The notes: a model not told the origin generated them from the sequence alone. A stretch of 64,000 bases of DNA from Methanobrevibacter millerae (GCF_900103415.1 NZ_FMXB01000001.1:160935-224934); one strand, 5' to 3'. Shown: positions 43,074-52,408, numbered from the stretch's first letter. Translations and numbers: made by a program.

Positions 43074-44564
43074 TTATTTTTTAGCCTTATGACTCATTGC
43101 CATGTTTTGATAGGAACCGACCGCTGCAGAAATGGCAGCTATCTTTTTGCCAGGCATGAATGTGGATTTGAGCCTGTTAACGTAGTCCGCATCCTCGGCA
43201 ATGACGTTATCCATTTCGCTTTCGATTCCTTTCTTGTACTGGTCAATAAAGTGAGTATTCAAATCTCCGCTAATGAAATTAGGGTTTCTCAAAACAGCCT
43301 TATGGAATGGAATTGTGGTTTTAACGCCTAAAATGATGTATTCGCTCAATGCTCTTTTCATTCTGTTAATGGCGTCTTCCCTGTTTCTTCCATAGGTAAT
43401 CAGTTTGGAAATCATTGAATCGTAAAATGTAGGAATGGTATAGTTCATGTAGACTCCACTGTCCAGACGTACTCCCGGACCTCCAGGAGATCTGTAACCT
43501 GTAATTTTACCAGGATTAGGTGCAAAGTCATTTAAAGGATCTTCTGCATTGATACGGCATTCGATTGCGTGGCCGTTTACCTTAATGTCGTTTTGCTCAT
43601 AGCTTAACTCTTCTCCGGCGGCAATCCTGATCTGTTCTTTAATGAGGTCCGTATTGGTTACAAGCTCGGTAATTGGGTGTTCCACTTGAATACGGGTGTT
43701 CATTTCAAGGAAATAGTAGTTTCCGTTGTCATAAAGGAACTCTACTGTACCTGCGCTTGTGTATCCGATGTATTCTGCTGCCTTAACGGCGCTTCCACCC
43801 ATCTCTTCACGCAATTCATCGGTCATGATTGGGGAAGGAGCTTCTTCAAGCAGCTTCTGGTGTCTTCTCTGGATTGAACATTCCCTGTCCGCCACGTGAA
43901 TGATGTTTCCATGTTCGTCAGCCAACAGTTGGAATTCAATGTGCCTTGGTTTTTCAAGGTACTTTTCAATGAATACAGTTGAATCACCGAAGTTTGTGGC
44001 TGCAACGGATTGTGTGGATTCGATTGCACGCACGAGTTCCTCTTCCTCATAGACAGCACGCATACCTATTCCTCCGCCTCCTGCAGAAGCCTTGACAATT
44101 ACGGGATATCCGATTTGTCTGGCTATTTCCTTTGCTTCTTCAATATCGCTGACACCTTCGGGAGTACCTTCAATGACCGGAACGCCGGCCTTTTTCATCA
44201 ATGCCTTTGACGTAATCTTGTCTCCCATTTCATGAATGACCTTTCCGCTAGGGCCGATAAGCTTTATTCCGTTTTTTTCACACTCTTCTCCAAATTTAGG
44301 ATTTTCTGCTAAAAATCCGTATCCTGGGTGAATTGCATCAGCTCCAGCTTCATTGGCAATATTGATTATCTTTTCAATATTCAAATAGGATTTGGCAGGT
44401 GAAGGATTACCTAAAGGATAGCTTTCATCCGCATAATTTGTATAAAGGGAGGTCTTATCTGCATCAGAGTATACGGCTACGCTTTTTATGTCAAGTTCAC
44501 GGCATGCACGCATAACCCTAATCGCAATTTCTCCTCTATTTGCAATTAATACTTTTTCAAACAT
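43074..44564 (-). CDS. pycA: Pyruvate carboxylase subunit A (biotin carboxylase)
   Basis: 496-residue ATP-grasp biotin carboxylase. Seen: [21 protein letters not shown] at the start (partly quoted: [17 protein letters not shown]), [23 protein letters not shown] glycine loop ([14 protein letters not shown]), [36 protein letters not shown] and [16 protein letters not shown]. In methanogens it forms oxaloacetate from pyruvate and bicarbonate with PycB and feeds the partial TCA pathway. GAGGTTTC ribosome binding site before ATG 44564. birA follows 16 bases after the stop, so carboxylase and its biotinylating enzyme are coexpressed; pycB is elsewhere. Confidence 0.95.
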   Translation of the reverse strand: MFEKVLIANRGEIAIRVMRACRELDIKSVAVYSDADKTSLYTNYADESYPLGNPSPAKSYLNIEKIINIANEAGADAIHPGYGFLAENPKFGEECEKNGIKLIGPSGKVIHEMGDKITSKALMKKAGVPVIEGTPEGVSDIEEAKEIARQIGYPVIVKASAGGGGIGMRAVYEEEELVRAIESTQSVAATNFGDSTVFIEKYLEKPRHIEFQLLADEHGNIIHVADRECSIQRRHQKLLEEAPSPIMTDELREEMGGSAVKAAEYIGYTSAGTVEFLYDNGNYYFLEMNTRIQVEHPITELVTNTDLIKEQIRIAAGEELSYEQNDIKVNGHAIECRINAEDPLNDFAPNPGKITGYRSPGGPGVRLDSGVYMNYTIPTFYDSMISKLITYGRNREDAINRMKRALSEYIILGVKTTIPFHKAVLRNPNFISGDLNTHFIDQYKKGIESEMDNVIAEDADYVNRLKSTFMPGKKIAAISAAVGSYQNMAMSHKAKK

Positions 44565-44635
44565 TTGAAACCTCGAAAAAATTTTTCTTTAATAATATAA
44601 TTATATGTAATACAAATAATAAATATGTTGATGAA

Positions 44636-45265
44636 ATGAAAAAAATTACCAGAAAAAAACATCTTGAAATGAGAATTCAATCAATTCCAAATCATCCGAA
44701 ACCAAAAGTGGAGCTTGAGCAGTACGCAACTCCCTCAGTCATAGCTTCCGATTTGCTCTGGAACGCTTTATCTCTGGGAGATATCGAAAACAGAAATATT
44801 CTTGACTTGGGTTGTGGCTGCGGAATATTCTCAATCGGTTCAATGCTTCTTGGGGCAAATTCAGCCATTGGCGTTGACATTGATGAGGACGCAGTTGAAA
44901 TGGCTCGTAAATGTGCCGGTGATTTTGGCATTGACAATATTAATTATATAGTAAGTGATGTCTGTGAGTTGGGAAATGATTTTGATGTCGATACGATATT
45001 CCAGAATCCCCCTTTCGGATCTCAAAAGAGGGCGGACAGGGGAGCTGATTTGAAATTCGTCAAAAAGGCTTATGAATTGTCTCCTGATGTTTTGTATTCC
45101 TTTCACATGGCCTCAACTGAAGATTTTTTAATTAATTATTATGAAAGCCTGTCATTTACAATAACCCATATCTTCAGGTATTCATTCTCAATTCCAAAAA
45201 TATATGAATTTCATACCAAAGAATCACGTGATGTTGACGTAATTGTCATACGGGCAGAAATTTAA
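44636..45265 (+). CDS. METTL5-like rRNA adenine N6-methyltransferase
   Basis: 209-residue SAM-dependent methyltransferase. Seen: LEQYATPSVIASDLLW before the fold, motif I LDLGCGCGIFSIGS, VDIDEDAVEMA, and the catalytic NPPFGSQKRADRGAD, the signature of the METTL5 family that makes N6-methyladenosine on small-subunit rRNA (human 18S A1832). The archaeal members are thought to modify the matching 16S site; that is inference here. The start MKKITRKKHLEMR at 44636 was chosen by family; TATA-like ATAATATAATTATAT near 44592-44606 suits it. Divergent from pycA with 71 bases between starts. Confidence 0.85.
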   Translation: MKKITRKKHLEMRIQSIPNHPKPKVELEQYATPSVIASDLLWNALSLGDIENRNILDLGCGCGIFSIGSMLLGANSAIGVDIDEDAVEMARKCAGDFGIDNINYIVSDVCELGNDFDVDTIFQNPPFGSQKRADRGADLKFVKKAYELSPDVLYSFHMASTEDFLINYYESLSFTITHIFRYSFSIPKIYEFHTKESRDVDVIVIRAEI

Positions 45266-45266
45266 C

Positions 45267-45293
45267 TTAAAAAAGCTATTTAATTTTTTTAAG
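45267..45293 (+). terminator. Terminator of the METTL5-like gene
   Basis: CTTAAAAAA pairs with TTTTTTTAAG around a short loop directly after the stop codon, giving a long A-U hairpin ending in a T-run. Confidence 0.5.
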
Positions 45294-45363
45294 AACCTTA
45301 TTTTTTTCCTATTTTTCATGCTAAAAAACAATACCTTTATATAGTAGATACTTGATATATAAT

Positions 45364-45440
45364 AGTAATATATTCTCTGAGTATAAAAAAGTTGGTAGCA
45401 TAAAAAGAGCTACGGGTATTATAATTGATATAATACTTTA
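45364..45440 (+). ncRNA. Possible small structured RNA upstream of the SPOUT gene
   Basis: A TTTATATA box (45336-45343) has no gene start within reach; its transcript would begin near 45364. The first 75 nt contain two adjacent perfect hairpins: GTAGC/GCTAC (45395-45399 with 45409-45413, 9-nt loop) and GTATTAT/ATAATAC (45416-45422 with 45430-45436, 7-nt loop). It could be an independent small RNA or a long leader, since a separate TATA box serves the downstream gene. No family recognised. Confidence 0.3.
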
Positions 45441-45486
45441 AAAATGTGTAAATCTATTTTAGTGAAGCTATAGATGTAGGGTAATC

Positions 45487-45515
45487 TTTATATACTTTAC
45501 ATAATATATTATGTA
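45487..45515 (+). promoter_or_regulatory. Leaderless promoter with 18-bp palindrome before the SPOUT gene
   Basis: TTTATATA (45487-45494) lies 25 bases before ATG 45515, so the message should begin at or next to the start codon. Between them, 45498-45515, is a perfect palindrome TACATAATATATTATGTA, whose last base is the A of the ATG. It is AT-rich but exactly symmetric and well placed for an operator. Confidence 0.5.
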
Positions 45516-46345
45516 TGATGTATAAAGATGAGCTATCTATATTTATTCCAAATTCGTTTTTATCTGAGTCTAAAGACCTGAAGGTTCGTACTTACAAAGT
45601 GGGAATTCTAGGCAGGGCTTTGGCCGTGTTTCAAGCAGATAATGTGATTATCTACAACGATGATCATGTGAAAAATGAAGATGGGGAAAGTGACGCAGCA
45701 TTCATGGCTGAAGTTTTAAGTTTTATGGACACGCCTCAGTACCTTAGGAAACAGGCATTTCCGATTAAAAAGGAACTCAAGCATGTAGGAATACTGCCGC
45801 CGCTTAGAACTCCGCATCATCCCTTGAATAATCAACCTGACGTCGGTGATTATAGGCAAGGTTTCACAGTCAAGCGAAACAATAAGGGAACGTTTGTGGA
45901 TATTGGTATGGATAAACTTGCATTCTGCAAAGAGCAACTTTCAGTCAAAAAGATTTTTGACTTTAAAATTGCTAAAATAGCTAAGAAAGAAGTAATAGTC
46001 ACACCTGATAAACCAGATGACATTTACTGGGGATATGATGTAATATCCTCTAATAAGAGTCTTAAAAATAGCTTAAAATTAATTAAACCGGATCTTGTAA
46101 TTGAAACTACAAGATATGGAGATTATATTGATTCTATTTTTGATGAATTAAAGCATAAAGTAGAAGAATCTAAAAGTATTGCTATTTTATTTGGTGGCCC
46201 TTATTCTTCAATTCAGGAAGATGTATCTAATGCAAATTGGGATTTAATCAAATTAAATACCATTCCGAATCAGGGTACTGAAACTGTTAGAACTGAAGAG
46301 GCAGTTGTCGCTACGCTTTCTTTATTCAACTTTATGAGATATTAA
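45515..46345 (+). CDS. SPOUT RNA methyltransferase (MTH1/C9orf114 family)
   Basis: 276-residue knotted SPOUT-fold protein, the family once called DUF171, annotated as putative RNA uridine N3-methyltransferase; MTH1 of Methanothermobacter is the structural model and also stands directly before the uL3 gene. Seen: MYKDELSIFIPNSFLSES at the start, GILPPLRTPHHPL, GDYRQGFTV, and the C-terminal knot LFGGPYSSIQED with IPNQGTETVRTEEA. The middle insertion (residues 95-165) is an OB-like domain. No ribosome binding site: leaderless. Its steady linkage to the ribosomal operon suggests rRNA as substrate (inference). Confidence 0.88.
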   Translation: MMYKDELSIFIPNSFLSESKDLKVRTYKVGILGRALAVFQADNVIIYNDDHVKNEDGESDAAFMAEVLSFMDTPQYLRKQAFPIKKELKHVGILPPLRTPHHPLNNQPDVGDYRQGFTVKRNNKGTFVDIGMDKLAFCKEQLSVKKIFDFKIAKIAKKEVIVTPDKPDDIYWGYDVISSNKSLKNSLKLIKPDLVIETTRYGDYIDSIFDELKHKVEESKSIAILFGGPYSSIQEDVSNANWDLIKLNTIPNQGTETVRTEEAVVATLSLFNFMRY

Positions 46346-46670
46346 TTCACTTCGTTTATTAGTTTTTACACTGCTAATAGATTACTTGCTCAACTTTTTA
46401 TACATTGATATTTTTGGGACTCTCCAAAAATAACTTAGCGCAGAATAATTTATGCATTGAATAAATTCTTTATTGTGCTTCAAATGAATTTTAGCTCATT
46501 TAGAATATATTAAAATAATATTTATCTAGTTGTAATCATTTTTACAGCTATTTATTATTCGATGAAATCGTGCTTGCATGGTTTTGTCAAAATGGCTTTT
46601 TTTTTAAAGCCATAAAAAAAATTTAAAATAATTGAAATAAAGGAAAAATGTATATTAAGGAGGTTAATGA
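46346..46670 (+). promoter_or_regulatory. Promoter and structured leader of the ribosomal superoperon
   Basis: TTTTTATACA (46395-46403) predicts a start near 46425. A dyad ATTTTTGG (46410-46417) / CCAAAAAT (46424-46431), 6-base spacer, lies between TATA and start. The leader could form a stem AATTTAT/ATAAATT with an outer GCGCAG/TTGTGC (about 46437-46481) and has a perfect 8-bp hairpin ATGGCTTT/AAAGCCAT (46592-46599 with 46606-46613, six-T loop) 58 bases before uL3. AAGGAGGT (46657-46664) is the ribosome binding site. Other TATA-like boxes exist, so the true start is uncertain. Confidence 0.45.
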
Positions 46671-47681
46671 ATGGTAAGACATCACCAGCCAAGAAAAGGG
46701 TCTGTTGCTTTTAGTCCAAGGAAAAGAGCAGCAAAAGAAACCCCTAGAGTAAAGGCTTGGCCGCAAAATGATGAACCAAAATTACTAGGCCTCGCAGGGT
46801 ATAAAGTCGGTATGACTCATGCTTTGGTCACAGATACCGATAAAAACTCTCCAACTAATGGTATGGAAATATTTACTCCAGTAACCGTATTGGAAGTCCC
46901 TCCGGTCGTAGTGATGGGAATAAGAGCATATGAAAGAACTTCTCGTGGATTGAAAGTAATCACTGAAGTACTTGCAGATAATTTGGATGAAGAACTCTCT
47001 AGGAAAATCTCACTTCCTAAAGAATACAACAAGTCTGAAGCTATTGCAAAAATACAAGGTGTTTTAGATCGCACAGAAGATATCAAAGTCTTAGTACACA
47101 CCAATCCGAAAGTAACTAGCGTACCTAAGAAGAAACCGGATATATTTGAATGTGGTATAGGAGGAGCAAATCCTGAAGAAAAATTAAATACTGCTTTGGA
47201 ATTATTAGGTAACGAAGTAAAAGCTAGTGACATCTTGAATGAAGGTCAGTTTGTTGATGCAATCGCAACTACAAAAGGAAAAGGATTCCAAGGTGTAGTT
47301 AAAAGATGGAATATTAGAATTCAGTATGGTAAAGCTACTAGAAGTGGTAAAGGAAGACACGTAGGTTCAATTGGTCCTTGGACTCCAAGAAGAACCATGT
47401 GGACTGTAGCTCAGGCAGGTCAAATGGGATACCATAAAAGAACTGAATTCAATAAAAAAGTGTTAAAAATTGCATCAGCTGATGAAGTTGATCAAATCAA
47501 CCCTGATGGTGGATTCCTCAAATACGGTCTCGTTAAAAACGATTACGTATTAGTTAAAGGTTCCCTCCCAGGTCCAGCTAAAAGATTAGTAATTTTAAGA
47601 CAAGCTATCAGACCTAGCAAGAAATCTGAGGATATACCTCAAATCACTTACATAAGTACAAAATCTAAACAAGGGGTATAA
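46671..47681 (+). CDS. rpl3: Ribosomal protein uL3
   Basis: Large-subunit protein that contacts the peptidyl-transferase region. 336 residues, the archaeal length. Seen: RHHQPRKGSVAFSPRKRA at the start, AGYKVGMTHAL, the finger GKGFQGVVKRWNI and the conserved GPWTPRRTMWTVAQAGQMG. AAGGAGGT ribosome binding site 6 bases before the ATG. First gene of the superoperon; uL4 follows after 2 bases. Transcription control from the structured leader is inferred. Confidence 0.98.
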   Translation: MVRHHQPRKGSVAFSPRKRAAKETPRVKAWPQNDEPKLLGLAGYKVGMTHALVTDTDKNSPTNGMEIFTPVTVLEVPPVVVMGIRAYERTSRGLKVITEVLADNLDEELSRKISLPKEYNKSEAIAKIQGVLDRTEDIKVLVHTNPKVTSVPKKKPDIFECGIGGANPEEKLNTALELLGNEVKASDILNEGQFVDAIATTKGKGFQGVVKRWNIRIQYGKATRSGKGRHVGSIGPWTPRRTMWTVAQAGQMGYHKRTEFNKKVLKIASADEVDQINPDGGFLKYGLVKNDYVLVKGSLPGPAKRLVILRQAIRPSKKSEDIPQITYISTKSKQGV

Positions 47682-47683
47682 TC

Positions 47684-48448
47684 ATGAAGGCTAATGTTTA
47701 TTCTATTAACGGGGAAGTTAAAGAAGAAATCGAACTTCCTGCAATTTTTGATGAAGTATACAGACCAGATTTAATCAAAAGGGCTGTTTTATCAGCACAA
47801 TCTGCTAGAATCCAACCTTGGGGTAATGACCCTATGGCAGGTAAAAGAACTTCCGCTAAAGGATGGGGTTCAGGTAGAGGTACTGCTAGAGTTCCTAGGA
47901 TTAAAAACGGTTCAAGAGCAGCTTTTGTACCAATGGCTATTGGCGGTAGACAAGCTCACCCAACAAGAGCTGAGAAAAATCATCACGAAAAAATCAACAT
48001 AAAAGAAAGAAGATTTGCAATCAGATCCGCTGTTGCAGCAACCGCAAACAAAGAGTTAGTTGAAAACAGGGGTCACAGGGTAGAAGATCTCGAACAGGTT
48101 CCTATCATCGTTGAAGACGAAATCTGTTCTGTTAAAACCACAAAACAAACCCGTGAAATCTTCCAGAGCTTAGGCGTTTATGATGATATCATTCGTGCAA
48201 AAGAAGGTAAAAGAATCAGAGCAGGTAGAGGTAAAACAAGAGGAAGAAAATACAAAAAAGTAAAAGGACCTCTTTTAGTTGTCGGTGAAGATGATGGTAT
48301 TAGCTTAGGTGCAAGAAACCACGCTGGTGTTGACGTTGTTGTTGTCGAAAACTTAAACGCAGAATTATTAGCACCAGGTACTCACCCAGGAAGACTTACT
48401 ATTTACACTAAATCTGCTGTAGAAAAGTTAGGAGGTTTATTCCAATAA
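47684..48448 (+). CDS. rpl4: Ribosomal protein uL4
   Basis: 254-residue archaeal uL4, whose long loop lines the peptide exit tunnel. The loop is clear: QPWGNDPMAGKRTSAKGWGS followed by GRGTARVPRIK. C-terminal globular part with ARNHAGVDVVVVENLNAE. In bacteria uL4 represses its own operon; whether the leader before uL3 does this here is unknown. Tightly packed behind uL3. Confidence 0.98.
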   Translation: MKANVYSINGEVKEEIELPAIFDEVYRPDLIKRAVLSAQSARIQPWGNDPMAGKRTSAKGWGSGRGTARVPRIKNGSRAAFVPMAIGGRQAHPTRAEKNHHEKINIKERRFAIRSAVAATANKELVENRGHRVEDLEQVPIIVEDEICSVKTTKQTREIFQSLGVYDDIIRAKEGKRIRAGRGKTRGRKYKKVKGPLLVVGEDDGISLGARNHAGVDVVVVENLNAELLAPGTHPGRLTIYTKSAVEKLGGLFQ

Positions 48449-48472
48449 TTTGGATAAATTAAGGTGATTATT

Positions 48473-48733
48473 ATGGATTCATACTCAATTATTATTAAAC
48501 CTCATGTTACTGAAAAAACCATGAACCTTATAGATGCAAATAATGAAATCACTTTTGTCGTTCGCCGTTCAGCCAACAAAGGACAAATCAAAAGGGCTTT
48601 TGAAGAGCTATACGAAGAAAAAGTAGCAAAAGTGAATACTCACATTACCCCTAAAGGTGAAAAAGTAGCATACATTAAACTTGTCGAAGAAGAAATGGCA
48701 GAAGAACTTGCTGTCAGAATAGGAGTATTCTAA
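48473..48733 (+). CDS. rpl23: Ribosomal protein uL23
   Basis: 86 residues; sits at the tunnel exit and is part of the docking site for SRP. IIKPHVTEKTMNLI and VRRSANKGQIKRAFEELY are family stretches. AAGGTGAT (48461-48468) with a 4-base gap decides for ATG 48473 against the GTG inside the site. Confidence 0.97.
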   Translation: MDSYSIIIKPHVTEKTMNLIDANNEITFVVRRSANKGQIKRAFEELYEEKVAKVNTHITPKGEKVAYIKLVEEEMAEELAVRIGVF

Positions 48734-48745
48734 GGAGGAATTTGA

Positions 48746-49471
48746 ATGGGAAAACGTTTAATACATCAAAGAAGAGGTAAAGGAACTCCTACTCATCGTG
48801 TTGCTTCACATCGTTTTAAAGATAAAATCAGATACAGATCTTTCGATGCATTGGAAAAAGAAGGCAGTCTCAAAGGTATCGTAACTGATATCGTACACGA
48901 CCCAGCCAGAACCGCTCCTATTGCAGAAGTTAAATTCGAAAACGGAGAAAAAAGATTTATATTGGCACCTGAAAGCATTCAAGTCGATGACGAAATTGAA
49001 TGTGGTATTTCCGCTCCTATCAAATTCGGTAACACATTACCGCTCGCTGAAATCCCTGAAGGTACTCCAATTTATGATATCGAAAACACTCCTGGAGACG
49101 GAGGCCGTTTCGTAAGATCTTCCGGAACTTATGCTTCTTTAATTACTCACGATGCTAACCAAACTGTTGTTGAATTACCATCTGGAGAATTAAAATATCT
49201 TAACCCTAACTGCCGTGCAAGTATCGGTGTAGTTGCCGGTGGAGGTAGAAAAGATAAACCTTATCTTAAAGCAGGTAAAAGATGGCATGCTCTTAAAGCT
49301 AAAGGTAAGAAGTGCATGACCGTTAGAGGAGTAGCAATGAACGCAGTAGATCACCCTCACGGGGGAGGTAACAGACAACATCCTGGTCGTCCTACCACTA
49401 TTTCAAGACACGCACCACCAGGAAGAAAAGTTGGTTCAATTGCAGCTAGAAGAACTGGATTAAAAAGATAG
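48746..49471 (+). CDS. rpl2: Ribosomal protein uL2
   Basis: 241-residue uL2, needed for subunit joining and peptidyl-transferase structure. MGKRLIHQRRGKGTPTHR at the start and the conserved VAMNAVDHPHGGGNRQHPG with the functional histidine. GGAGG ribosome binding site. Length normal for archaea. Confidence 0.98.
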   Translation: MGKRLIHQRRGKGTPTHRVASHRFKDKIRYRSFDALEKEGSLKGIVTDIVHDPARTAPIAEVKFENGEKRFILAPESIQVDDEIECGISAPIKFGNTLPLAEIPEGTPIYDIENTPGDGGRFVRSSGTYASLITHDANQTVVELPSGELKYLNPNCRASIGVVAGGGRKDKPYLKAGKRWHALKAKGKKCMTVRGVAMNAVDHPHGGGNRQHPGRPTTISRHAPPGRKVGSIAARRTGLKR

Positions 49472-49486
49472 ATAGAGGGTGTTTCA

Positions 49487-49897
49487 TTGGCAAGAAAAGT
49501 ATTTAAATATAAAGGTTATACTCTTGAAGAGTTACAGGAAATGTCTTTGGAGGAAGTAATGAAATTATATCCTGCAAGACAAAGAAGGTCTTTGAAAAGA
49601 GGATTCTTACCAAGACAGCAAAAAGTTTTGGATAAAATGAGAAAGTTGAATAAAGAAGGAACTAAAGATGGTCGTCCTGTTGTCGTCAGGACCCACTGTA
49701 GAGATATGATCGTTTTACCTGAAATGGTCGGAACCACTTTCGGTATTTACGATGGCCGTAACTTTGTTGAAGTGAAAATCACACCGGAAATGCTCGGTCA
49801 TTACTTCGGTGAATATGCACCTACCAGACAAAGAGTTCAGCACGGTGACCCAGGTATGGGAGCTACAAGATCATCTATGTTTGTACCACTTAAATAG
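49487..49897 (+). CDS. rps19: Ribosomal protein uS19
   Basis: 136-residue archaeal uS19 of the small-subunit head. [20 protein letters not shown] and the C-terminal [19 protein letters not shown] are typical. The start is TTG 49487 with GGGTG 5 bases upstream; no ATG lies near enough. Confidence 0.96.
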   Translation: MARKVFKYKGYTLEELQEMSLEEVMKLYPARQRRSLKRGFLPRQQKVLDKMRKLNKEGTKDGRPVVVRTHCRDMIVLPEMVGTTFGIYDGRNFVEVKITPEMLGHYFGEYAPTRQRVQHGDPGMGATRSSMFVPLK

Positions 49898-49908
49898 GGG
49901 ATTAGATC

Positions 49909-50376
49909 ATGGCTAATAATAAATATGCTTATAATGAAGAAGTTGATGAGGCAAAAACTGCACGTGCTATGGCAAAATCTCTCAAGATTTCCCCAAAACA
50001 CAGTGTTGAAATTTGTAACGCAATCAGAGGAATGGAAGTAGCTAAAGCTAAAGCTTACTTGGAAGATGTTATTGAAATGAAAAAGTCTGTTCCTTTCAAA
50101 AGACACAACAAAGGTGTCGGTCACAGGAAAGGACAGGAAGGATGGCCTAGCGGAAGATACCCTGTAAAAGCAGCTGAGCAAATATTAAAAGTATTGGAAA
50201 ACGCTGAAGCTAATGCTGAATACAAAGGTATGGATACTGAAAAACTGTTCATTGAACACATTTCAAGCCACAGAGGTATTATTATCAGAGGTTACATCCC
50301 AAGAGCATTCGGTAGAATGACTCCGTTCAATACACCTACAACTCATATTCAAATAGTTTTACAGGAGGCTAACTAA
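49909..50376 (+). CDS. rpl22: Ribosomal protein uL22
   Basis: 155 residues; lines the exit tunnel. [38 protein letters not shown] and the loop [19 protein letters not shown] are the family parts. The last base of its stop codon is the first base of uS3, so they are coupled. Confidence 0.97.
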   Translation: MANNKYAYNEEVDEAKTARAMAKSLKISPKHSVEICNAIRGMEVAKAKAYLEDVIEMKKSVPFKRHNKGVGHRKGQEGWPSGRYPVKAAEQILKVLENAEANAEYKGMDTEKLFIEHISSHRGIIIRGYIPRAFGRMTPFNTPTTHIQIVLQEAN

Positions 50377-51137
50377 TGATAGAAAAAGATTTTGTCACAG
50401 AGGGCCTTAGAAGAACCAGGATTGATGAATACTTAGAAAAAGAACTCGAAAGAGCAGGATACGGGGGTATGGAAGTTCAAATCACACCTTTAGGTACTAT
50501 GGTCATCGTTTACGCAGAAAGACCTGGTATGGTTATTGGTAGAGGTGGAAAAAACGTCAGATCCATTACCAACACTCTTAAAAACGAATTCGGATTAGAC
50601 AATCCACAAATTGAAGTTAAAGAGGTTGCTGTTCCTGAACTTAACCCTAAAATTATGGCTTACAAAATTGCTAACATGTTGCAGAGAGGTATGCACTTCA
50701 GAAGAGTTGCTTACTCCACCATCCGCAGAATCATGGGAGCAGGAGCTCAAGGGGTAGAAGTTACCATTTCAGGTAAAATCAGAGGTTCAAGATCTGCTGT
50801 AGCTAAATTCGTTGAAGGATATATCAAGAAATGTGGTGAACCTTCAATCAGATTTGTTGAAGAAGGTTTTGCAACCGTACAGTTAAAGCCTGGTGTATTA
50901 GGTATTTATGTAAGAATCATGCCTCCTAATACTGTATTACCTGATTCCGTAGAAATCCTTCCTCCAAAAGTAATCATCGAAGAAGAAGATGGTGAAGTCA
51001 TTGAAGAAGAAATCGATGTTGAAACTGAAGAAGTCATCGAAGAGGAAGAAATCATCGAGGAAATCGAAGATTTAGAGGAATTGGAAGAAGTTGTTGAAGA
51101 AGAAGCTACTGAAGAAGTAGAAGAAGATGATAGTTAA
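50376..51137 (+). CDS. rps3: Ribosomal protein uS3 with acidic C-terminal tail
   Basis: 253-residue uS3, at the mRNA entry of the small subunit. KH domain with GMVIGRGGKNVRSIT, then IMGAGAQGVEVTISGKIRG and RIMPPNTVLPDSVEI. From about residue 203 it has a tail of some 50 residues that is nearly all glutamate, valine and isoleucine, a feature shared with other mesophilic Methanobacteriales as far as I know. GGAGG ribosome binding site within the uL22 gene. Confidence 0.97.
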   Translation: MIEKDFVTEGLRRTRIDEYLEKELERAGYGGMEVQITPLGTMVIVYAERPGMVIGRGGKNVRSITNTLKNEFGLDNPQIEVKEVAVPELNPKIMAYKIANMLQRGMHFRRVAYSTIRRIMGAGAQGVEVTISGKIRGSRSAVAKFVEGYIKKCGEPSIRFVEEGFATVQLKPGVLGIYVRIMPPNTVLPDSVEILPPKVIIEEEDGEVIEEEIDVETEEVIEEEEIIEEIEDLEELEEVVEEEATEEVEEDDS

Positions 51138-51172
51138 ATACTAAATTTAATTATCTTAAAAGAGTTGGAACA

Positions 51173-51379
51173 ATGGCGATTTTAAGAAGTAAAGAAATTT
51201 GGGACATGGAAGTTGATGAGATTCAAGAAAAGTTAATTGAACTCAGAGCTGAATTATCCAAAAATGTTTCTAAAAGTGCAGCTGCCGGGGTTAACGAAAA
51301 CCCTGGAAAAATTAGAGAATTAAAAAGAACAATTGCTCGTGTTCTTACAATATTGAATGAAAAACAGAAGGAGAATTAA
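51173..51379 (+). CDS. rpl29: Ribosomal protein uL29
   Basis: 68 residues in two helices; neighbours uL23 at the tunnel exit. ILRSKEIWDMEVDEIQEKL, LRAELSK and GKIRELKRTIARVLTIL are typical. The SUI1-type gene starts at the very next base after the stop. Confidence 0.95.
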   Translation: MAILRSKEIWDMEVDEIQEKLIELRAELSKNVSKSAAAGVNENPGKIRELKRTIARVLTILNEKQKEN

Positions 51380-51718
51380 ATGTCAAAAATCTGTGATGTA
51401 TGTGGGCTTCCTGAGGAACTTTGCGCTTGCGACGACTTTGCACGTGAAGTTCAGGCTGTAAAGGTCTTTACAGTCAGAAGAAGATTTGGAAAACTCATGA
51501 CAATTATCGAAGGTATCGATGAACACGAAATAGATATTAAAGATCTCACAAAAACTCTTAAAGCAAAATGCGCCTGTGGCGGAACCGCCAAAAACGGTCA
51601 AATTGAACTTCAAGGAGACCACAAGGTCAGAGTCAAAGAGGTCTTGTCTGAAATGGGTTTCTCATCCGACAATATCGAAATTCGTGATTCCAAAAAAGGC
51701 GGTAAAAAGAGGAGATAA
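51380..51718 (+). CDS. Translation initiation factor aIF1 (SUI1/YciH family)
   Basis: 112-residue homologue of eIF1, which proofreads start codon choice on the small subunit. N-terminal zinc-like knuckle with four cysteines (CDVCGLPEELCAC) and the SUI1 domain with LKAKCACGGTAKNGQIELQG, DHKVRVKEVL, and a basic end. Sits inside the ribosomal operon as in other Methanobacteriales. AGGAG lies inside the uL29 end. Confidence 0.93.
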   Translation: MSKICDVCGLPEELCACDDFAREVQAVKVFTVRRRFGKLMTIIEGIDEHEIDIKDLTKTLKAKCACGGTAKNGQIELQGDHKVRVKEVLSEMGFSSDNIEIRDSKKGGKKRR

Positions 51719-51798
51719 TCCTTCGATATAGTTCAATAAAATTTTATAATTTTTCTGCATGATTTATTATAAATGTTTTAGTTAAGAGATTTGGGAAC

Positions 51799-52074
51799 AT
51801 GATAACTAAAAATAATTTGGTCCATCATGAGTTCATCGGATTGAATGTTGATGTAAAAAGCAAAACGGATAAATCTCTTAATTTATTTGGAACGGTTATT
51901 GATGAGACAAAAAACACCTTCAAAATTGAATCGTCGGGTCAGGAAAAGATAATTCCCAAAAAAGGTTCAATTTTCACTTTCGAGATTCCGTCTGGTGAAA
52001 AAGTCGAAGTGATTGGTGACATTTTGTCAATTCGTCCTGAAGATAGAATAAAAAAAAGGTTTAAAAAAATTTAA
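51799..52074 (+). CDS. rnp1: Ribonuclease P protein component 1 (Rpp29/Pop4)
   Basis: 91-residue Sm-like protein that supports catalysis of RNase P RNA in tRNA 5' maturation. Seen: [22 protein letters not shown], and [20 protein letters not shown]. Standard place between aIF1 and uS17 in euryarchaea. It follows an 80-base gap in which no regulatory feature is clear. Confidence 0.93.
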   Translation: MITKNNLVHHEFIGLNVDVKSKTDKSLNLFGTVIDETKNTFKIESSGQEKIIPKKGSIFTFEIPSGEKVEVIGDILSIRPEDRIKKRFKKI

Positions 52075-52085
52075 ATGGTGATAAT

Positions 52086-52403
52086 ATGGTTGGGCTTAAT
52101 GTTCAAGAACCAGAAACTACATGCGATGATCCTAACTGCCCTTTCCACGGGACTTTACCTGTAAGAGGTCAAGTTCTTGAAGGAGTTGTTGTCAGTAACA
52201 AGGCTGAAAGGACTATCAGTGTAGAACGTAGTTACTATAAATTCATTAGAAAATATGAAAGATACGAAAAGAGAAAATCTAAAATCAATGTTCACAAACC
52301 AGATTGCATGCATGTGAACGTTGGTGATTCTGTAAAAGTTGCAGAATGCAGACCATTAAGTAAGACTAAACATTTTGTTTTAGTTGAGGTTAAAGGAGAG
52401 TAA
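52086..52403 (+). CDS. rps17: Ribosomal protein uS17
   Basis: 105-residue archaeal uS17, an early-assembly protein. N-terminal [20 protein letters not shown] (archaeal extension), then the OB fold with [27 protein letters not shown] ribosome binding site before the ATG. Confidence 0.97.
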   Translation: MVGLNVQEPETTCDDPNCPFHGTLPVRGQVLEGVVVSNKAERTISVERSYYKFIRKYERYEKRKSKINVHKPDCMHVNVGDSVKVAECRPLSKTKHFVLVEVKGE

Positions 52404-52408
52404 ATAAT

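Noticed and set aside
42705..43331. 208-residue open frame opposite birA and pycA
   Set aside because: Antisense to two clear enzymes; phenylalanine/serine-rich, no motif.
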